This document shows positions 17,408 to 26,247 of a DNA stretch of 64,000 nucleotides, piece after piece. Under the pieces are notes generated by a model, which was not told where the DNA came from, searched no databases, and saw nothing but the letters and a program-made list of their open reading frames with translations. The stretch's first letter is position 1. Each line of letters begins with the position of its first letter. The position numbers and the translations under genes were made by a program. The stretch covers positions 3,472,001 to 3,536,000 of the forward strand of contig OZ255620.1 in the NCBI GenBank assembly GCA_965276665.1. Direction: 5' to 3'. Source of the DNA: CAWGJC01 sp965276665 (lineage in GTDB: Bacteria > Pseudomonadota > Alphaproteobacteria > Acetobacterales > Acetobacteraceae).

Positions 17408-18754
17408 TCAGCGGCTGTATCCCTCCAGCTCGTTTTCCGCCCAGGCGATCGTCTCGTCGATGCTGTGGCCGCCTTGCGCGATGCGGCCGATCATGATCGG
17501 GGCCAGGCCGTTCTCGTAGATCTGCACGGCGATGTCGGGCGGCGCGGGAAAGCCCGCGATGCAGGGCTGGGCGTTATGGGACGGCAGCGTCGGATAATTG
17601 AAGATCACGCCCTTGGGCGGCGCTTCCTCCGCCCAGATCTTGAAATCGCTCATCGAGACGAAGGGCGGAATGTCATAGCCGCGTGACGCCGTCGTGGCCA
17701 CCTCGACCTGCTCGCGCTCCGAGAGGAATTCCAGCAGATCGACCGCTGCGCTCTTGTTCGGCGAGAAATCCCACACGGCCTGGTATTGCGTGTTGTAGGG
17801 CACGAACCGTCCGGCCGGACCCTTGGGGTTGGGGAACAGCCAGGAATTCTGCGCGACGATCGGCGCATCCTTCAGCGCCACCGTCCAGCTCGAGGGTGCG
17901 TCGAAGATAAAGGCGCTCTGGTCGGAAATGATCGCCCGGTTGTTGGAGGTTCCGTCCCAGCCATAGACGCCCGGCGGCAGGAATTTCGCCAGTCTCGCGG
18001 CATAGTCGAGCACCTGGCGGACCTGGTCGGATTTGACCTTGATGTCGCCCTGCGCGTCGACGAGCTCCGCGCCATAGGCCGCGAACAGCGATCCGACCCA
18101 GTCCACGGCATCCCCGTTGTTGCTCACCGCGAGGCCGAACGGCTTGCCGAATTTTTGGCATTTCTCGGCATAGACGAGGAAATGGTCCCAGTCCCATTGG
18201 TCGGACAGCGCGGTATGCTCGTCGCGCGCCGGATACATCGCCGTTACGTCCAAGCCGCACTTGTCACGGAAATAATCGAGGCGCGCGAAGCTCGACATAT
18301 GCTTGCTCATCGTCGCGGTCGGGACCGCGCGCCACGACCCTTTCGATTTCGCGAGATACTCGCAGGTGGCGGAGACCGGCCCGTATTTGGCGATCAGCCG
18401 CTTCATCATGTCGTCGAGCGGCACGAACTGGTCGGCGTATTGATGCACGCTCCAATTGCCGACGGTGCGGATGTCATGTCCCTGGCGCGAGCGGGATTCG
18501 GTGGCCAGTGTGAGCAAATCCTGCGAGCCGACGCTGGTGATGAAGTCGATCGTCACCGCGACCTTGTTCTGCTCGGCCCAGTCCTCGATCTGCTTGCGGC
18601 GAACCGCATTCGCCTCGATCACCCAATGGTCGACGATGCCGAGCGACAATTTCCCGGCCGCGCCCGCCGTGCGGATATGCACGAGCGGCAAGGCGGAAGC
18701 CGCCGCGCCGAGCGACAGGGCGCTCCGTCGCGACAGGCGCGATGTGTTTGACAT
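17408..18754 (-). CDS. ABC transporter solute-binding protein, family 1, Tat signal
   Basis: 448-residue periplasmic receptor. The leader has a twin-arginine-like SRRSALSLGAAAS followed by ALPLVHI and an AGA cleavage region. The body fits extracellular solute-binding family 1: WAEQNKVAVTIDFI, VPLDDMMKRL, WDWDHFLVYAEKCQ and ENELEGYSR at the end. It is divergent from two permease genes and an aminotransferase; the 235-bp gap between them shows no clear operator to me. The cargo may be an amino-sugar or amino-acid derivative given the aminotransferase, but this is inference. Confidence 0.85.
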   Translation of the reverse strand: MSNTSRLSRRSALSLGAAASALPLVHIRTAGAAGKLSLGIVDHWVIEANAVRRKQIEDWAEQNKVAVTIDFITSVGSQDLLTLATESRSRQGHDIRTVGNWSVHQYADQFVPLDDMMKRLIAKYGPVSATCEYLAKSKGSWRAVPTATMSKHMSSFARLDYFRDKCGLDVTAMYPARDEHTALSDQWDWDHFLVYAEKCQKFGKPFGLAVSNNGDAVDWVGSLFAAYGAELVDAQGDIKVKSDQVRQVLDYAARLAKFLPPGVYGWDGTSNNRAIISDQSAFIFDAPSSWTVALKDAPIVAQNSWLFPNPKGPAGRFVPYNTQYQAVWDFSPNKSAAVDLLEFLSEREQVEVATTASRGYDIPPFVSMSDFKIWAEEAPPKGVIFNYPTLPSHNAQPCIAGFPAPPDIAVQIYENGLAPIMIGRIAQGGHSIDETIAWAENELEGYSR

Positions 18755-18989
18755 GACGATCTCTCCCGGATCCCGGCGATTGCTGCCGGTGGAACTTTAT
18801 CTTTACGCTAGACGTCGGGAGTGTCGGCGCGCAAGATGACAATTGCCGCTTGAGACAATCCAAGAGTTGCGAGACGCCACAACGAGCGTCCGGGAAGCGG
18901 GGGAGACGGGTGCAGAGATTTTTCGAGGCGAAGCCACGCCGCCCGTCGCCGGGCCTGGTCGGAGGGCGGCCGCCTGCGGTGGCGGGCGC

Positions 18990-20009
18990 GTGAGCGGCAA
19001 GATCGGCCGGTTTCCCGGCCGGCAATCCGCGGCCGTGATCGAGCCGGTACCGCATCGCCCGGCGAGAATTCCGTCCGCAACGGGCCAGACGCGGGGCAGG
19101 AAACGGCGCCAGACGCGGAGCGGGAAACAGCGATTGAGGCTCGCGGTCCGGCGGCGTTCCACCATCGCCGTGTTCATGTGCATGCCGCTGTTCCTGATCG
19201 TGTTCGGCCTGGTTCTCTATCCGGCGCTATTCTCGATCTATCTAAGCATGCTGAACAAGCGGATGACCGAGTTCGTGGGATTCGGCAACATCGCCTTCTT
19301 GCTGCGCCGCGACGTTTTTCGGCTGGTAATCGAGCAGAGCGTTCTATTCGCCGTCTCGGCGGTGGTGCTCAAGGCGCTCATTGGGTTCGTGCTCGCGCAC
19401 CTGCTGCACAATCTGCCGACGGGCCGGCAGCGCATCTGGCGCGGGATGATCCTGCTGCCCTGGGTCATCCCGCTGCCGATGTCGACCATCGGCTGGTGGT
19501 GGCTGTTCGATCCTTCCTATTCGGCGATCAACTGGGTGCTGGTGCATCTCGGCCTCGGCCCGGTACCCTGGCTCGGCACGCCGGGCTGGGCGCGGTTCTC
19601 GGTCATTCTCGTCAACACCTGGTTCGGCGCGCCGTTCTTCATGATCATGTACTTGGCCGCGCTGAAATCGGTGCCGGCGCAGATGTACGAGGCGGCGTCG
19701 ATCGACGGGGCGCGCGCGTGGCAGAAGCTCCGTTTCATCACCCTGCCGATGATGCGCAACGTCATCAGCATCACGGTGCTGTTCAGCCTGATCGTGACGT
19801 TCTCGAATTTCGACATCGTGCGCATCCTGACGAATGGCGGGCCGCAGAACTTCACCCATGTGTTCGCGACCTACGCCTTCCAGGTGGGGATCCAGTCGGG
19901 CGACCTGCCGCTCGGCGCCTCGGTCAGCCTGACGATGCTGCCGGTGCTCGCGGTGTTCGCGTTCTTCATCCTGCGCGGCGTGAGCAAGCGCGCCCAGGAG
20001 GTCATGTGA
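18990..20009 (+). CDS. ABC transporter permease, MalF-like sugar type
   Basis: Inner-membrane permease with six predicted helices; the EAA loop that docks the ATPase reads YEAASIDGARAWQKLRFITL. The frame is open from 18843. The GTG at 18990 gives a basic cytoplasmic N-terminus of about 50 residues before the first helix (STIAVFMCMPLFLIVFG); starts at 18843 or near 19176 are possible. Pairs with the next gene. No ATPase gene (MalK type) is in this cluster, so the transporter must borrow one. Confidence 0.88.
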   Translation: MSGKIGRFPGRQSAAVIEPVPHRPARIPSATGQTRGRKRRQTRSGKQRLRLAVRRRSTIAVFMCMPLFLIVFGLVLYPALFSIYLSMLNKRMTEFVGFGNIAFLLRRDVFRLVIEQSVLFAVSAVVLKALIGFVLAHLLHNLPTGRQRIWRGMILLPWVIPLPMSTIGWWWLFDPSYSAINWVLVHLGLGPVPWLGTPGWARFSVILVNTWFGAPFFMIMYLAALKSVPAQMYEAASIDGARAWQKLRFITLPMMRNVISITVLFSLIVTFSNFDIVRILTNGGPQNFTHVFATYAFQVGIQSGDLPLGASVSLTMLPVLAVFAFFILRGVSKRAQEVM

Positions 20010-20043
20010 GCGCGTGCATCGTGATGCCGCTGGGTGCCGCGCG

Positions 20044-20934
20044 ATGAGCGTTGCCTTGGGCCGCCCGGAGCGGGTGGCGGCGCGCCGTTGGGGCATCACC
20101 TCGCAACGCCGCTGGGCGCTCGGCGGCAGCTATGCGGCGCTCGTGCTGTTCATGATCTTCTTCCTGATTCCGCCTTTCTACATGCTGGTGACGAGCCTCA
20201 AGACGTCCGCCGAAATCTCGAGCATCTCGGGCGATCCCTGGGTGGTGCGGCACCCGACGCTGTCGAACTACACCTCGCTGATCACCGCGCCGGATTTCCA
20301 GCGCTTCTTCTTCAATTCGGTGAAGGTGACGGTGTGCGTGGTCGCGGTGTCGATCGCGGTCTCGGTGCTGGCGGCGTTCGGGCTGACGCGCATGCGCTTC
20401 TGGGGCAGCCGCACGCTCGCGACCTGCGTGTTCCTGGTCTATCTGATTCCCGAAACGCTGCTGTTCATCCCGCTCTCGCAGATCGTCTCGACCTTGCGGC
20501 TGACCAACAATGCCTGGGCGATGGTGCTGCTGTTCCCGACGATCGCGGTGCCATTCTGCACCTGGATCATGATCGGGTATTTCTCCTCGATCCCGAAGGA
20601 GCTCGACGAGGCCGCGCTGATCGATGGGGCGTCCTGGATGCAGATCCTGATCCGCATCTTCATCCCCGTCGCGATGCCTGGCATCATCGCCGCGATGATC
20701 TTCGTGTTCACCGTGTCCTGGGGCGCGTTCCTCTACCCGATGGCGTTTCTCTATAGCTCGAGCGAACAGGTTCTCACCGTCGGCATCGTCTCGAGCCTGA
20801 TCCGCGGCGATGTGTTCCAATGGGGCAAGCTGATGGCCGGCTCGTTGCTCGCGGCGGCGCCCCCAGTGGTGATCTATGTCTTTCTGATGGATTATTACGT
20901 CGGTGGCCTCACCGCGGGCGCCACCAAGGATTGA
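20044..20934 (+). CDS. ABC transporter permease, MalG-like sugar type
   Basis: Second permease subunit, about 296 residues and six helices, with the EAA loop DEAALIDGASWMQILIRIFI. The ATG at 20044 is preferred over an in-frame GTG at 20014. It begins 34 bp after the first permease ends and ends 31 bp before the aminotransferase, so all three appear to share a transcript. Confidence 0.9.
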   Translation: MSVALGRPERVAARRWGITSQRRWALGGSYAALVLFMIFFLIPPFYMLVTSLKTSAEISSISGDPWVVRHPTLSNYTSLITAPDFQRFFFNSVKVTVCVVAVSIAVSVLAAFGLTRMRFWGSRTLATCVFLVYLIPETLLFIPLSQIVSTLRLTNNAWAMVLLFPTIAVPFCTWIMIGYFSSIPKELDEAALIDGASWMQILIRIFIPVAMPGIIAAMIFVFTVSWGAFLYPMAFLYSSSEQVLTVGIVSSLIRGDVFQWGKLMAGSLLAAAPPVVIYVFLMDYYVGGLTAGATKD

Positions 20935-20965
20935 GCGAACAGGACGTGCAAGGGAGGCTCTCCGC

Positions 20966-22210
20966 ATGAGCAGCGCCGGATACAGCTATGACCATCTCTT
21001 CACCAAGGATCTGCCGGAGCCGGTGCCGCGCTGGACGGGGTTGCCGAAATACAATTTCGTCGGCGGCCACAACGACCCGGAGCAGATCCCGACCGACGCG
21101 CTGGCCGCGGCGGCGGCCTCCGTGCTGAAGCGCGAGGGCTCGAAGCTCGCGGTCTATAATCTGTCGCACGGGCCGATGGGATATCCGGGCCTGCGGCGTT
21201 TCGTGGCCGACAAGCTCTCCCGCCATCGCGGCATCACCTGCACGCTCGATGATGTCATGATCACCTCGGGCTCGGGCCAGGCGATCGAGCTGATCAGCCG
21301 ATTGCTGCTCGAACCGGGCGACACGATCCTGATGGAGGATCTCACCTATGGCGGCGCGATCACCCGCCACCAGCGCCTCGGCGCCAAGATCGTCGGCGTG
21401 CCGCTCGACCATGACGGGATGCAGCCGGAAGCGCTCGCCCGCATTCTCGGCGAGCTGCAGGCGAAGGGCGTGACGCCGAAATACCTCTACACTATTCCGA
21501 CGATCCAGAACCCGACCGGCAGCATCCTGCCGCTGGAGCGCCGCCGGAAGATCATCGAGATCACCAAGCGCTACGGCGTGCCGATCTTCGAGGATGAATG
21601 CTACGCCGATCTTCTGTGGGGCGGCTCGGCGCCGCCGGCCTTCTACGCGCTCGCCCCGCAGCAGGTGATCCATATCGGCTCGTTCTCGAAATCGCTCGCG
21701 CCGGCCTTGCGGCTTGGCTACGTCGCCGCCGATTGGTCGGTGCTCAGCCGGCTTGCCGCGTGCAAGACGGATGGCGGCACCGGCGCGCTCGATCAGATGG
21801 TCACGGCGGAATATTTCTCCCAGCATTTCGACGACCATATCGCCAAGCTCACGAAGGTGCTCGGCGACAAGTTGGAGACGATGACCGCGGCGGTGGAGGA
21901 GGAGTTCGGGACCGCGGTCGAGATGTGGCGGCCGAAGGGGGGCATCTTTCTCTGGCTGAAGCTGCCGGATTCCGTGGATGTCCGCACCCTGGTCAAGCCG
22001 GCGGCGCAGGCCGGCATCTCCTTCAATCCTGGCCCGGAATGGTCCTGCACGCCGGAGAGCGCCGCCTCCTCGTTGCGGCTGTGCTTCGCCCTGCCCGGCA
22101 AGCAGGAGATCCGCGAGGGCGTCAAGGCGCTCGCCCGTGTGTGCCACGAGCAGACCGGCATTCCGGCCCATAGCGCCAATGTGCGCCGCGTCGCGGTCGG
22201 ATCGCCGTGA
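20966..22210 (+). CDS. PLP-dependent aminotransferase, class I/II (2-aminoadipate/MocR-domain type)
   Basis: Fold-type I aminotransferase, 414 residues, without the DNA-binding domain of MocR regulators. Active-site parts: SGSGQAIELISRLLLEPGD, YTIPTIQNPTG (Asn for PLP), FEDECYADLLW (Asp/Tyr) and the Schiff-base lysine in GSFSKSLAPALRLGY. AGGGAGG at 20951-20957 precedes the ATG. Being the last gene of an ABC permease operon, it probably transaminates the imported compound or its product. Similar proteins include 2-aminoadipate and valine-pyruvate aminotransferases; the true substrate is unknown. Confidence 0.88.
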   Translation: MSSAGYSYDHLFTKDLPEPVPRWTGLPKYNFVGGHNDPEQIPTDALAAAAASVLKREGSKLAVYNLSHGPMGYPGLRRFVADKLSRHRGITCTLDDVMITSGSGQAIELISRLLLEPGDTILMEDLTYGGAITRHQRLGAKIVGVPLDHDGMQPEALARILGELQAKGVTPKYLYTIPTIQNPTGSILPLERRRKIIEITKRYGVPIFEDECYADLLWGGSAPPAFYALAPQQVIHIGSFSKSLAPALRLGYVAADWSVLSRLAACKTDGGTGALDQMVTAEYFSQHFDDHIAKLTKVLGDKLETMTAAVEEEFGTAVEMWRPKGGIFLWLKLPDSVDVRTLVKPAAQAGISFNPGPEWSCTPESAASSLRLCFALPGKQEIREGVKALARVCHEQTGIPAHSANVRRVAVGSP

Positions 22211-22224
22211 GTACGCCGCGGCTC

Positions 22225-22244
22225 CTCCCGCCGCGCGGCGGGAG
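22225..22244. terminator. GC-rich palindrome after the aminotransferase
   Basis: Perfect 20-nt palindrome CTCCCGCCGCGCGGCGGGAG 15 bp after the aminotransferase stop. It would fold into a strong hairpin at the operon end. No T-run follows, so it may act as an RNA-stabilising or Rho-linked end rather than a textbook terminator. Confidence 0.45.
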
Positions 22245-22333
22245 AGGCCGCGTGCGCGCAAGGTGACAGGGAGTTAAGCGAAACCTTGCTCATCGCCTGC
22301 GGTTGTGCCGTCAGATTGGCAAAGGAAGTAGCG

Positions 22334-22924
22334 ATGCGGAGCATTCTGATCGGGACGGCCATGGTGCTCGCCGTGGCGGGACCGGCGGCCGCGCAGACCA
22401 CGCCACCGCAGGGTGGGCCACCGCAAGGTGGTCAGCCGGGTGGCCCCTCCACCATTCTCCTTGTTCCGGCGCCGGGCGGCGGCGGGATGCCCATCGTGCC
22501 AGCGCAATCCGGGGGCGCCGCACCGCAGGCCGGCGGTGGCGGCGTGCCGCAGCAGCAAGGGATGCCCCAGATGCAGGGGGCGATGCAGGGATCAATGCCG
22601 ATGCGGCCTAGCCAGCCGGCGGATCAGGCGATGATGGCCGAGCGCATGCGCCGGATGGCATGGCGGAATGCCCATGCAGGCGGGTCGTTCTTCCGCTTCC
22701 GGCGCGGCGCCGCCGAGATCGACATCCGATGCTCCGCCACCGAGCCGACCGCGATCTGCGTCTCGGCGGCCGATGCCCTGCTCGACAAGATCGCCTCGCT
22801 GCGGCGCTCCCCGCGCGACGCGGGCCAAGGCGGCACGGAACAAGGTGGCATGGGTCAAGGCGGGGTGGGGCAGGGATCGTCCGCACCGGGCGGCTCCTCG
22901 ACCCCGCCCGGCTCGCAGCACTGA
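22334..22924 (+). CDS. Secreted Gly/Gln/Pro-rich protein of unknown function
   Basis: 196 residues with a clear signal peptide (MRSILIGTAMVLAVAGPAAA, cleavage after AQ). It is then low complexity: PPQGG-type repeats, methionine/glutamine-rich QGMPQMQGAMQGSM, a short middle part with two cysteines (DIRCSATEPTAICVSAADAL) that could form a disulfide, and a Gly/Ser tail with GGMGQGGVGQG. AAAGGAAG lies before the ATG. I do not recognise a family; the middle segment of about 60 residues is probably the folded part. Convergent with metZ, 25 bp apart. Confidence 0.7.
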   Translation: MRSILIGTAMVLAVAGPAAAQTTPPQGGPPQGGQPGGPSTILLVPAPGGGGMPIVPAQSGGAAPQAGGGGVPQQQGMPQMQGAMQGSMPMRPSQPADQAMMAERMRRMAWRNAHAGGSFFRFRRGAAEIDIRCSATEPTAICVSAADALLDKIASLRRSPRDAGQGGTEQGGMGQGGVGQGSSAPGGSSTPPGSQH

Positions 22925-22949
22925 CGCGGCCCTGATGGCGGGCGGCGGA

Positions 22950-24155
22950 TTACTCCGCCGCTCGCTGTCCGCGCAGGGCGGCGAGCGCCTGGGCGAGATC
23001 CTCGATCAGGTCCTGCGGGTCCTCGAGGCCGACTGACAGGCGGATGATGCCGTCAGTGATGCCAAGCCGGCGGCGTTCCTCCTCGCCGATCTTGGAATGC
23101 GTCGTCGTCGCCGGATGGGTGGCGAGCGATTTGCTGTCGCCCAGATTGTTGGAGACGGCGATCAGCGAGAACGCGTTCATCAACCGGAACGCGGCCTGCT
23201 TGCCCTCCTTCAGCTCGAAGGTGACGATCGTGCCGCCCGCGCTCATCTGCTTCGTCGCGAGCGCGTGCTGGGGATGGTCGGCGCGGGTCGGGTAGAGCAC
23301 GCGGCCGATCGCCGGCTGTTCGGCCAGGAACGACGCGACGGCTTCGGCGCCCCGGCAGCTCGCATCGACGCGGAGCGCGAGCGTCTCCAGCCCTTTCAGC
23401 AGCAGCCAGGCATTGAAGGCCGAAAGGCTCGGGCCGGTGTTGCGCAGGAAGGGCTGCAGGGTGTTCTCGATCCACTCCGTGCGGCCGAGAATAGCGCCGC
23501 CGAGCACCCGGCCCTGGCCGTCGATATGCTTGGTGCAGGAATAGGCGACGACATCGGCGCCAAACGCGAGCGGCTTCTGCAGGAGCGGGGTGGCGAACAC
23601 GTTGTCGACCACCACGATCGCGCCGGCTGCGTGCGCCAGGCGGCAGACGGTCTCGAGGCAGACGATGTCGAGCATCGGGTTCGACGGGGTTTCAAGCAGG
23701 ACGAGCTGGGTGGGTTCCGCCAGCGCCGCTTCCCATTGCGCGAGATCGCCGCCATCCACGAAGGTGCTGCGGATGCCGTAGCGCGGCAGAAGCGTGGAGA
23801 CGATCCAATGGCAGGAACCGAACAGCGCGCGCGAGGCGACCACGCGGTCGCCGGTCTTGAGGTGCGAGAGCAGCGCCGCATGGATGGCGGCCATTCCGGT
23901 CGCGGTGACCCGGCAGGCCTCGGCGCCCTCGATCGCCGCGAGCCGCTGCTCCAGCATCGCGACCGTCGGGTTGCCGAAGCGCGAGTATTGGAAGTGCGAC
24001 ACCTCGCCCGCGAAGGTCGCTTCCGCCTGCTCGGCGCTGTCATAGACGAAGCCTGAGGTGAGAAAGAGCGCCTCGGCGGTCTCGCCGAACGGGGTTCGGT
24101 TGACGCCGCCATGGACGAGGGTGGTGGCCGGACGGAAACGGGACGATTCGGTCAT
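22950..24155 (-). CDS. metZ: O-succinylhomoserine sulfhydrylase (MetZ-type Cys/Met metabolism PLP enzyme)
   Basis: Makes homocysteine from O-succinylhomoserine and sulfide in methionine synthesis. 401 residues of fold-type I PLP enzyme: the lysine lies in YSCTKHIDGQGRVLGG, with SRFGNPTVAMLEQRLA and TPSNPMLDIV typical of MetZ. The frame opens further upstream to 24287, but the ATG at 24155 gives the family N-terminus (TLVHGGVNRTPFGE) and the upstream part is the riboswitch leader. A SAM-II riboswitch ends about 80 nt before the start, so expression should fall when S-adenosylmethionine is high. Confidence 0.93.
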   Translation of the reverse strand: MTESSRFRPATTLVHGGVNRTPFGETAEALFLTSGFVYDSAEQAEATFAGEVSHFQYSRFGNPTVAMLEQRLAAIEGAEACRVTATGMAAIHAALLSHLKTGDRVVASRALFGSCHWIVSTLLPRYGIRSTFVDGGDLAQWEAALAEPTQLVLLETPSNPMLDIVCLETVCRLAHAAGAIVVVDNVFATPLLQKPLAFGADVVAYSCTKHIDGQGRVLGGAILGRTEWIENTLQPFLRNTGPSLSAFNAWLLLKGLETLALRVDASCRGAEAVASFLAEQPAIGRVLYPTRADHPQHALATKQMSAGGTIVTFELKEGKQAAFRLMNAFSLIAVSNNLGDSKSLATHPATTTHSKIGEEERRRLGITDGIIRLSVGLEDPQDLIEDLAQALAALRGQRAAE

Positions 24156-24235
24156 GAAGCCAGGGCCTCTTCTGCCGCCCGGAGCAACCCGGGGCATGGA
24201 CCCAGCCGTGGACGCCTGCGGACGGAGCTCCGCTG

Positions 24236-24292
24236 GCCTCTTTAGCGCGCTTGTTTCACCTCGCCGCAATCCGGCCGGACAAATCACGAGGG
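24236..24292 (-). promoter_or_regulatory. SAM-II riboswitch
   Basis: On the minus strand the leader reads CCTCG (24291-24287), TGATTTG, a GC segment ending ATTGC, CGAGG (24263-24259), TGAAACAAG and GCTAAAGAGG. CCTCG and CGAGG form stem P1; UGAUUU, AUUGC, the A-rich segment and GCUAAA are the conserved SAM-II positions in the right order and spacing, with the H-type pseudoknot partner in the last segment. SAM-II is an alphaproteobacterial element that turns off methionine genes by hiding the ribosome site; metZ is a usual target. Confidence 0.92.
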
Positions 24293-24390
24293 ACGATCGC
24301 CCGGATATCGGTTCCCGGGCGTGCGTCGGAGACGACCCTATGCGCCACGCGTTGCGCCGTCAATTGCCGCCCGGTATAAGCCGCCGTCTC

Positions 24391-24464
24391 GCGGGTGTAG
24401 TTCAATGGTAGAACGGCAGCTTCCCAAGCTGCATACGAGGGTTCGATTCCCTTCACCCGCTCCA
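24391..24464 (+). tRNA. tRNA-Gly (anticodon CCC)
   Basis: Cloverleaf: acceptor GCGGGTG pairs with CACCCGC; D arm starts AGTTCAATGGTAGAAC; anticodon stem GCAGC/GCTGC encloses TTCCCAA, anticodon CCC; T arm GAGGGTTCGATTCCCTTC. The discriminator T and CCA end are encoded. It decodes GGG. Confidence 0.97.
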
Positions 24465-24506
24465 TCTCCCGCCAGCGCCTGACTTTGCCCAGCGCATGCC
24501 CGTGAA

Positions 24507-25577
24507 ATGAGCGGAGAGGGGCTGTCCATCTGGGATGGCGACAGCAAGCTGCTGCCGCCGGCTCCGGGGCGTGGAGGCCCCCGCGGGCCGATCCTGGTCT
24601 CGGTTCTGCTGCATGGCGTGGTGCTGGCGCTGCTGCTGGTGGTGCTCCCGCGGCGACCGCCCTCGCACGACGAGCTCCCGCCGGGCGTGGCCGTGGTGTT
24701 CGAATCGGGGGCGAATCGCGCGCCCACAGTGCCCAATCCCTCCCTGGAGGCGCCGCGCCCGGGGCAGGCCACGCCGGCAGCCCCGCCTTTGCCGCCGCTG
24801 CCCTTGCCGCCCGCGGCGCCGCCGCCCTCGCCGCCTCCCGCGCCCGCCCCGGTTGCGCCCGCCCCGCCTGCCCCCGCTCCGCTTCCTATGCCTCCCGTTC
24901 CGGTGCCGCCCGCGCCGTTGCTGCCGGCTCAGCCCGCGCCGTCAACGGCTCCGGAAACCACGCCGGTTCCCGCGCCGTCGACGCAAGCCTCCGTCGCGCC
25001 GCCCGAGACGGTCCGTCTGCCTAGCCAGACATCGATCGTCCCGCCGCTCTCCCTGACCGCGCCGCTCCCGCTGCCGCCGGTGCCGCCGCCGGTGACCCAG
25101 CCGCCGCGCCGCGCCGCGATCCCGCCGCACAGGCCCGCACCCAATCCGCTCGCCGGGTTCGGCATTCCGCTCACCGGCCACTGGGCGCTCGGCCGCCCCT
25201 CGGGGAGCGAGCTCGCGGGCGCATACGGGCCGACAGCACGCGGACGGGAGCTATCGACATCCCCGTTGTCCAATCTCTCCTCGCCGGACGCCCCGGCATC
25301 CTGGCTCAACTCGCTGAGCGACTGGATCCAGCAGCATCTCTACTACCCGCGCGCCGCCGGCGAGCAGGGCCAGGAGGGAGAGGTCACGGTCGCGGTGCAG
25401 GTCGACCGCTATGGCCGCGTGCTGTCCGTCAGCCTGGAGCAGAGCGCGCGCTACCCGCTGCTCGACATGGCGCTGCAAGGCATGTTCCGCGGCCGCGTCG
25501 TGCCGCCCTTCCCGGGCGGCGAGGGGCCGGACAAGACCACCGTGCATGTGACGGTGGATTACTCGATCGTCCGGTGA
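24507..25577 (+). CDS. TonB-like energy-transducing protein with long Pro-rich spacer
   Basis: 356 residues: short cytoplasmic N-terminus, one membrane anchor (ILVSVLLHGVVLALLLVVL, about 29-47), a periplasmic spacer of about 150 residues dominated by Pro/Ala, and a C-terminal TonB domain (LSDWIQQHLYYPRAAGEQG, then GEVTVAVQVDRYGRVLSVSL). TonB proteins link the ExbB-ExbD proton motor to outer-membrane receptors; neither motor gene nor receptor is nearby. The spacer lacks the Glu-Pro/Lys-Pro blocks of E. coli TonB, being almost uncharged. Starts 42 bp after the tRNA gene. Confidence 0.85.
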   Translation: MSGEGLSIWDGDSKLLPPAPGRGGPRGPILVSVLLHGVVLALLLVVLPRRPPSHDELPPGVAVVFESGANRAPTVPNPSLEAPRPGQATPAAPPLPPLPLPPAAPPPSPPPAPAPVAPAPPAPAPLPMPPVPVPPAPLLPAQPAPSTAPETTPVPAPSTQASVAPPETVRLPSQTSIVPPLSLTAPLPLPPVPPPVTQPPRRAAIPPHRPAPNPLAGFGIPLTGHWALGRPSGSELAGAYGPTARGRELSTSPLSNLSSPDAPASWLNSLSDWIQQHLYYPRAAGEQGQEGEVTVAVQVDRYGRVLSVSLEQSARYPLLDMALQGMFRGRVVPPFPGGEGPDKTTVHVTVDYSIVR

Positions 25578-25604
25578 CCCTCGTCTTCCGGCAGGCGGAG
25601 GCGC

Positions 25605-26171
25605 CTATTTCGTCTCGCCGGCCTTGCGGATGAGCGCGTGGACCTCATCGATCGATTCGGCGAAGCGGCGGTTCAGCATCTCGAGCGCCTCGCCGTTGGA
25701 GCGCTGGATCATGTCGCGCAGCTCGCGCATGTTGGTCACCGCGCGCTCATAACCGCGCTTCAGCAGCTCGGCCTGCCGCGCTGCCTTGGCCTGCGGCGCG
25801 TCGGTCGTGGAGAGCGCCTGCACGGTCTCCGACAATTCCGCCATGCTTTGCTGCATGATCTCGAGATGTCGACGGGCCACCGCCTGCGCGCCTTCGAGGG
25901 CGACGCGATTGGCGGCGGTCAGGGTCTCGAGATTGCGGCGATGCGCATCCATCAGCGCCTGCATCTCGGGCAGGCCCGGCAGCTTCATGTCGGAGAGCAT
26001 GCGGGTGAATTCGCCAAATCCGGGCATCCCGAGATCCGAGGCTCCGGGATCTTGCCTGGGTGGCGTGGCGGCGGGACGGCTCGCGGGGCTTGGCGACGAT
26101 GCCGGCTGATGCGGCGCCCCGCTGGCTGGTTTGACGCCGCGCGCCATCCGACCTTGCGGTTCAGTGGCCAT
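25605..26171 (-). CDS. Phasin family protein (polyhydroxyalkanoate granule-associated)
   Basis: 188 residues. The N-terminal 45 residues are Pro/Ala/Ser-rich and probably disordered; residues 50-185 form an amphipathic helical phasin domain (FTRMLSDMKLPGLPEMQAL, LTAANRVALEGAQAVARRHL). Phasins coat PHA granules and control their size. GGGAGGAG before the ATG at 26171 fixes the start; the longer open frame is rejected. It follows a TetR-family gene on the same strand, which may regulate it. No PHA synthase gene is in the window. Confidence 0.85.
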   Translation of the reverse strand: MATEPQGRMARGVKPASGAPHQPASSPSPASRPAATPPRQDPGASDLGMPGFGEFTRMLSDMKLPGLPEMQALMDAHRRNLETLTAANRVALEGAQAVARRHLEIMQQSMAELSETVQALSTTDAPQAKAARQAELLKRGYERAVTNMRELRDMIQRSNGEALEMLNRRFAESIDEVHALIRKAGETK

Positions 26172-26247
26172 GATGCTGCTTCTCCTCCCTGAAATCGCGC
26201 TCTTGCACGGTCGCACAGGGCGGCCGGGTGGCGCATGAAGAATCTCG

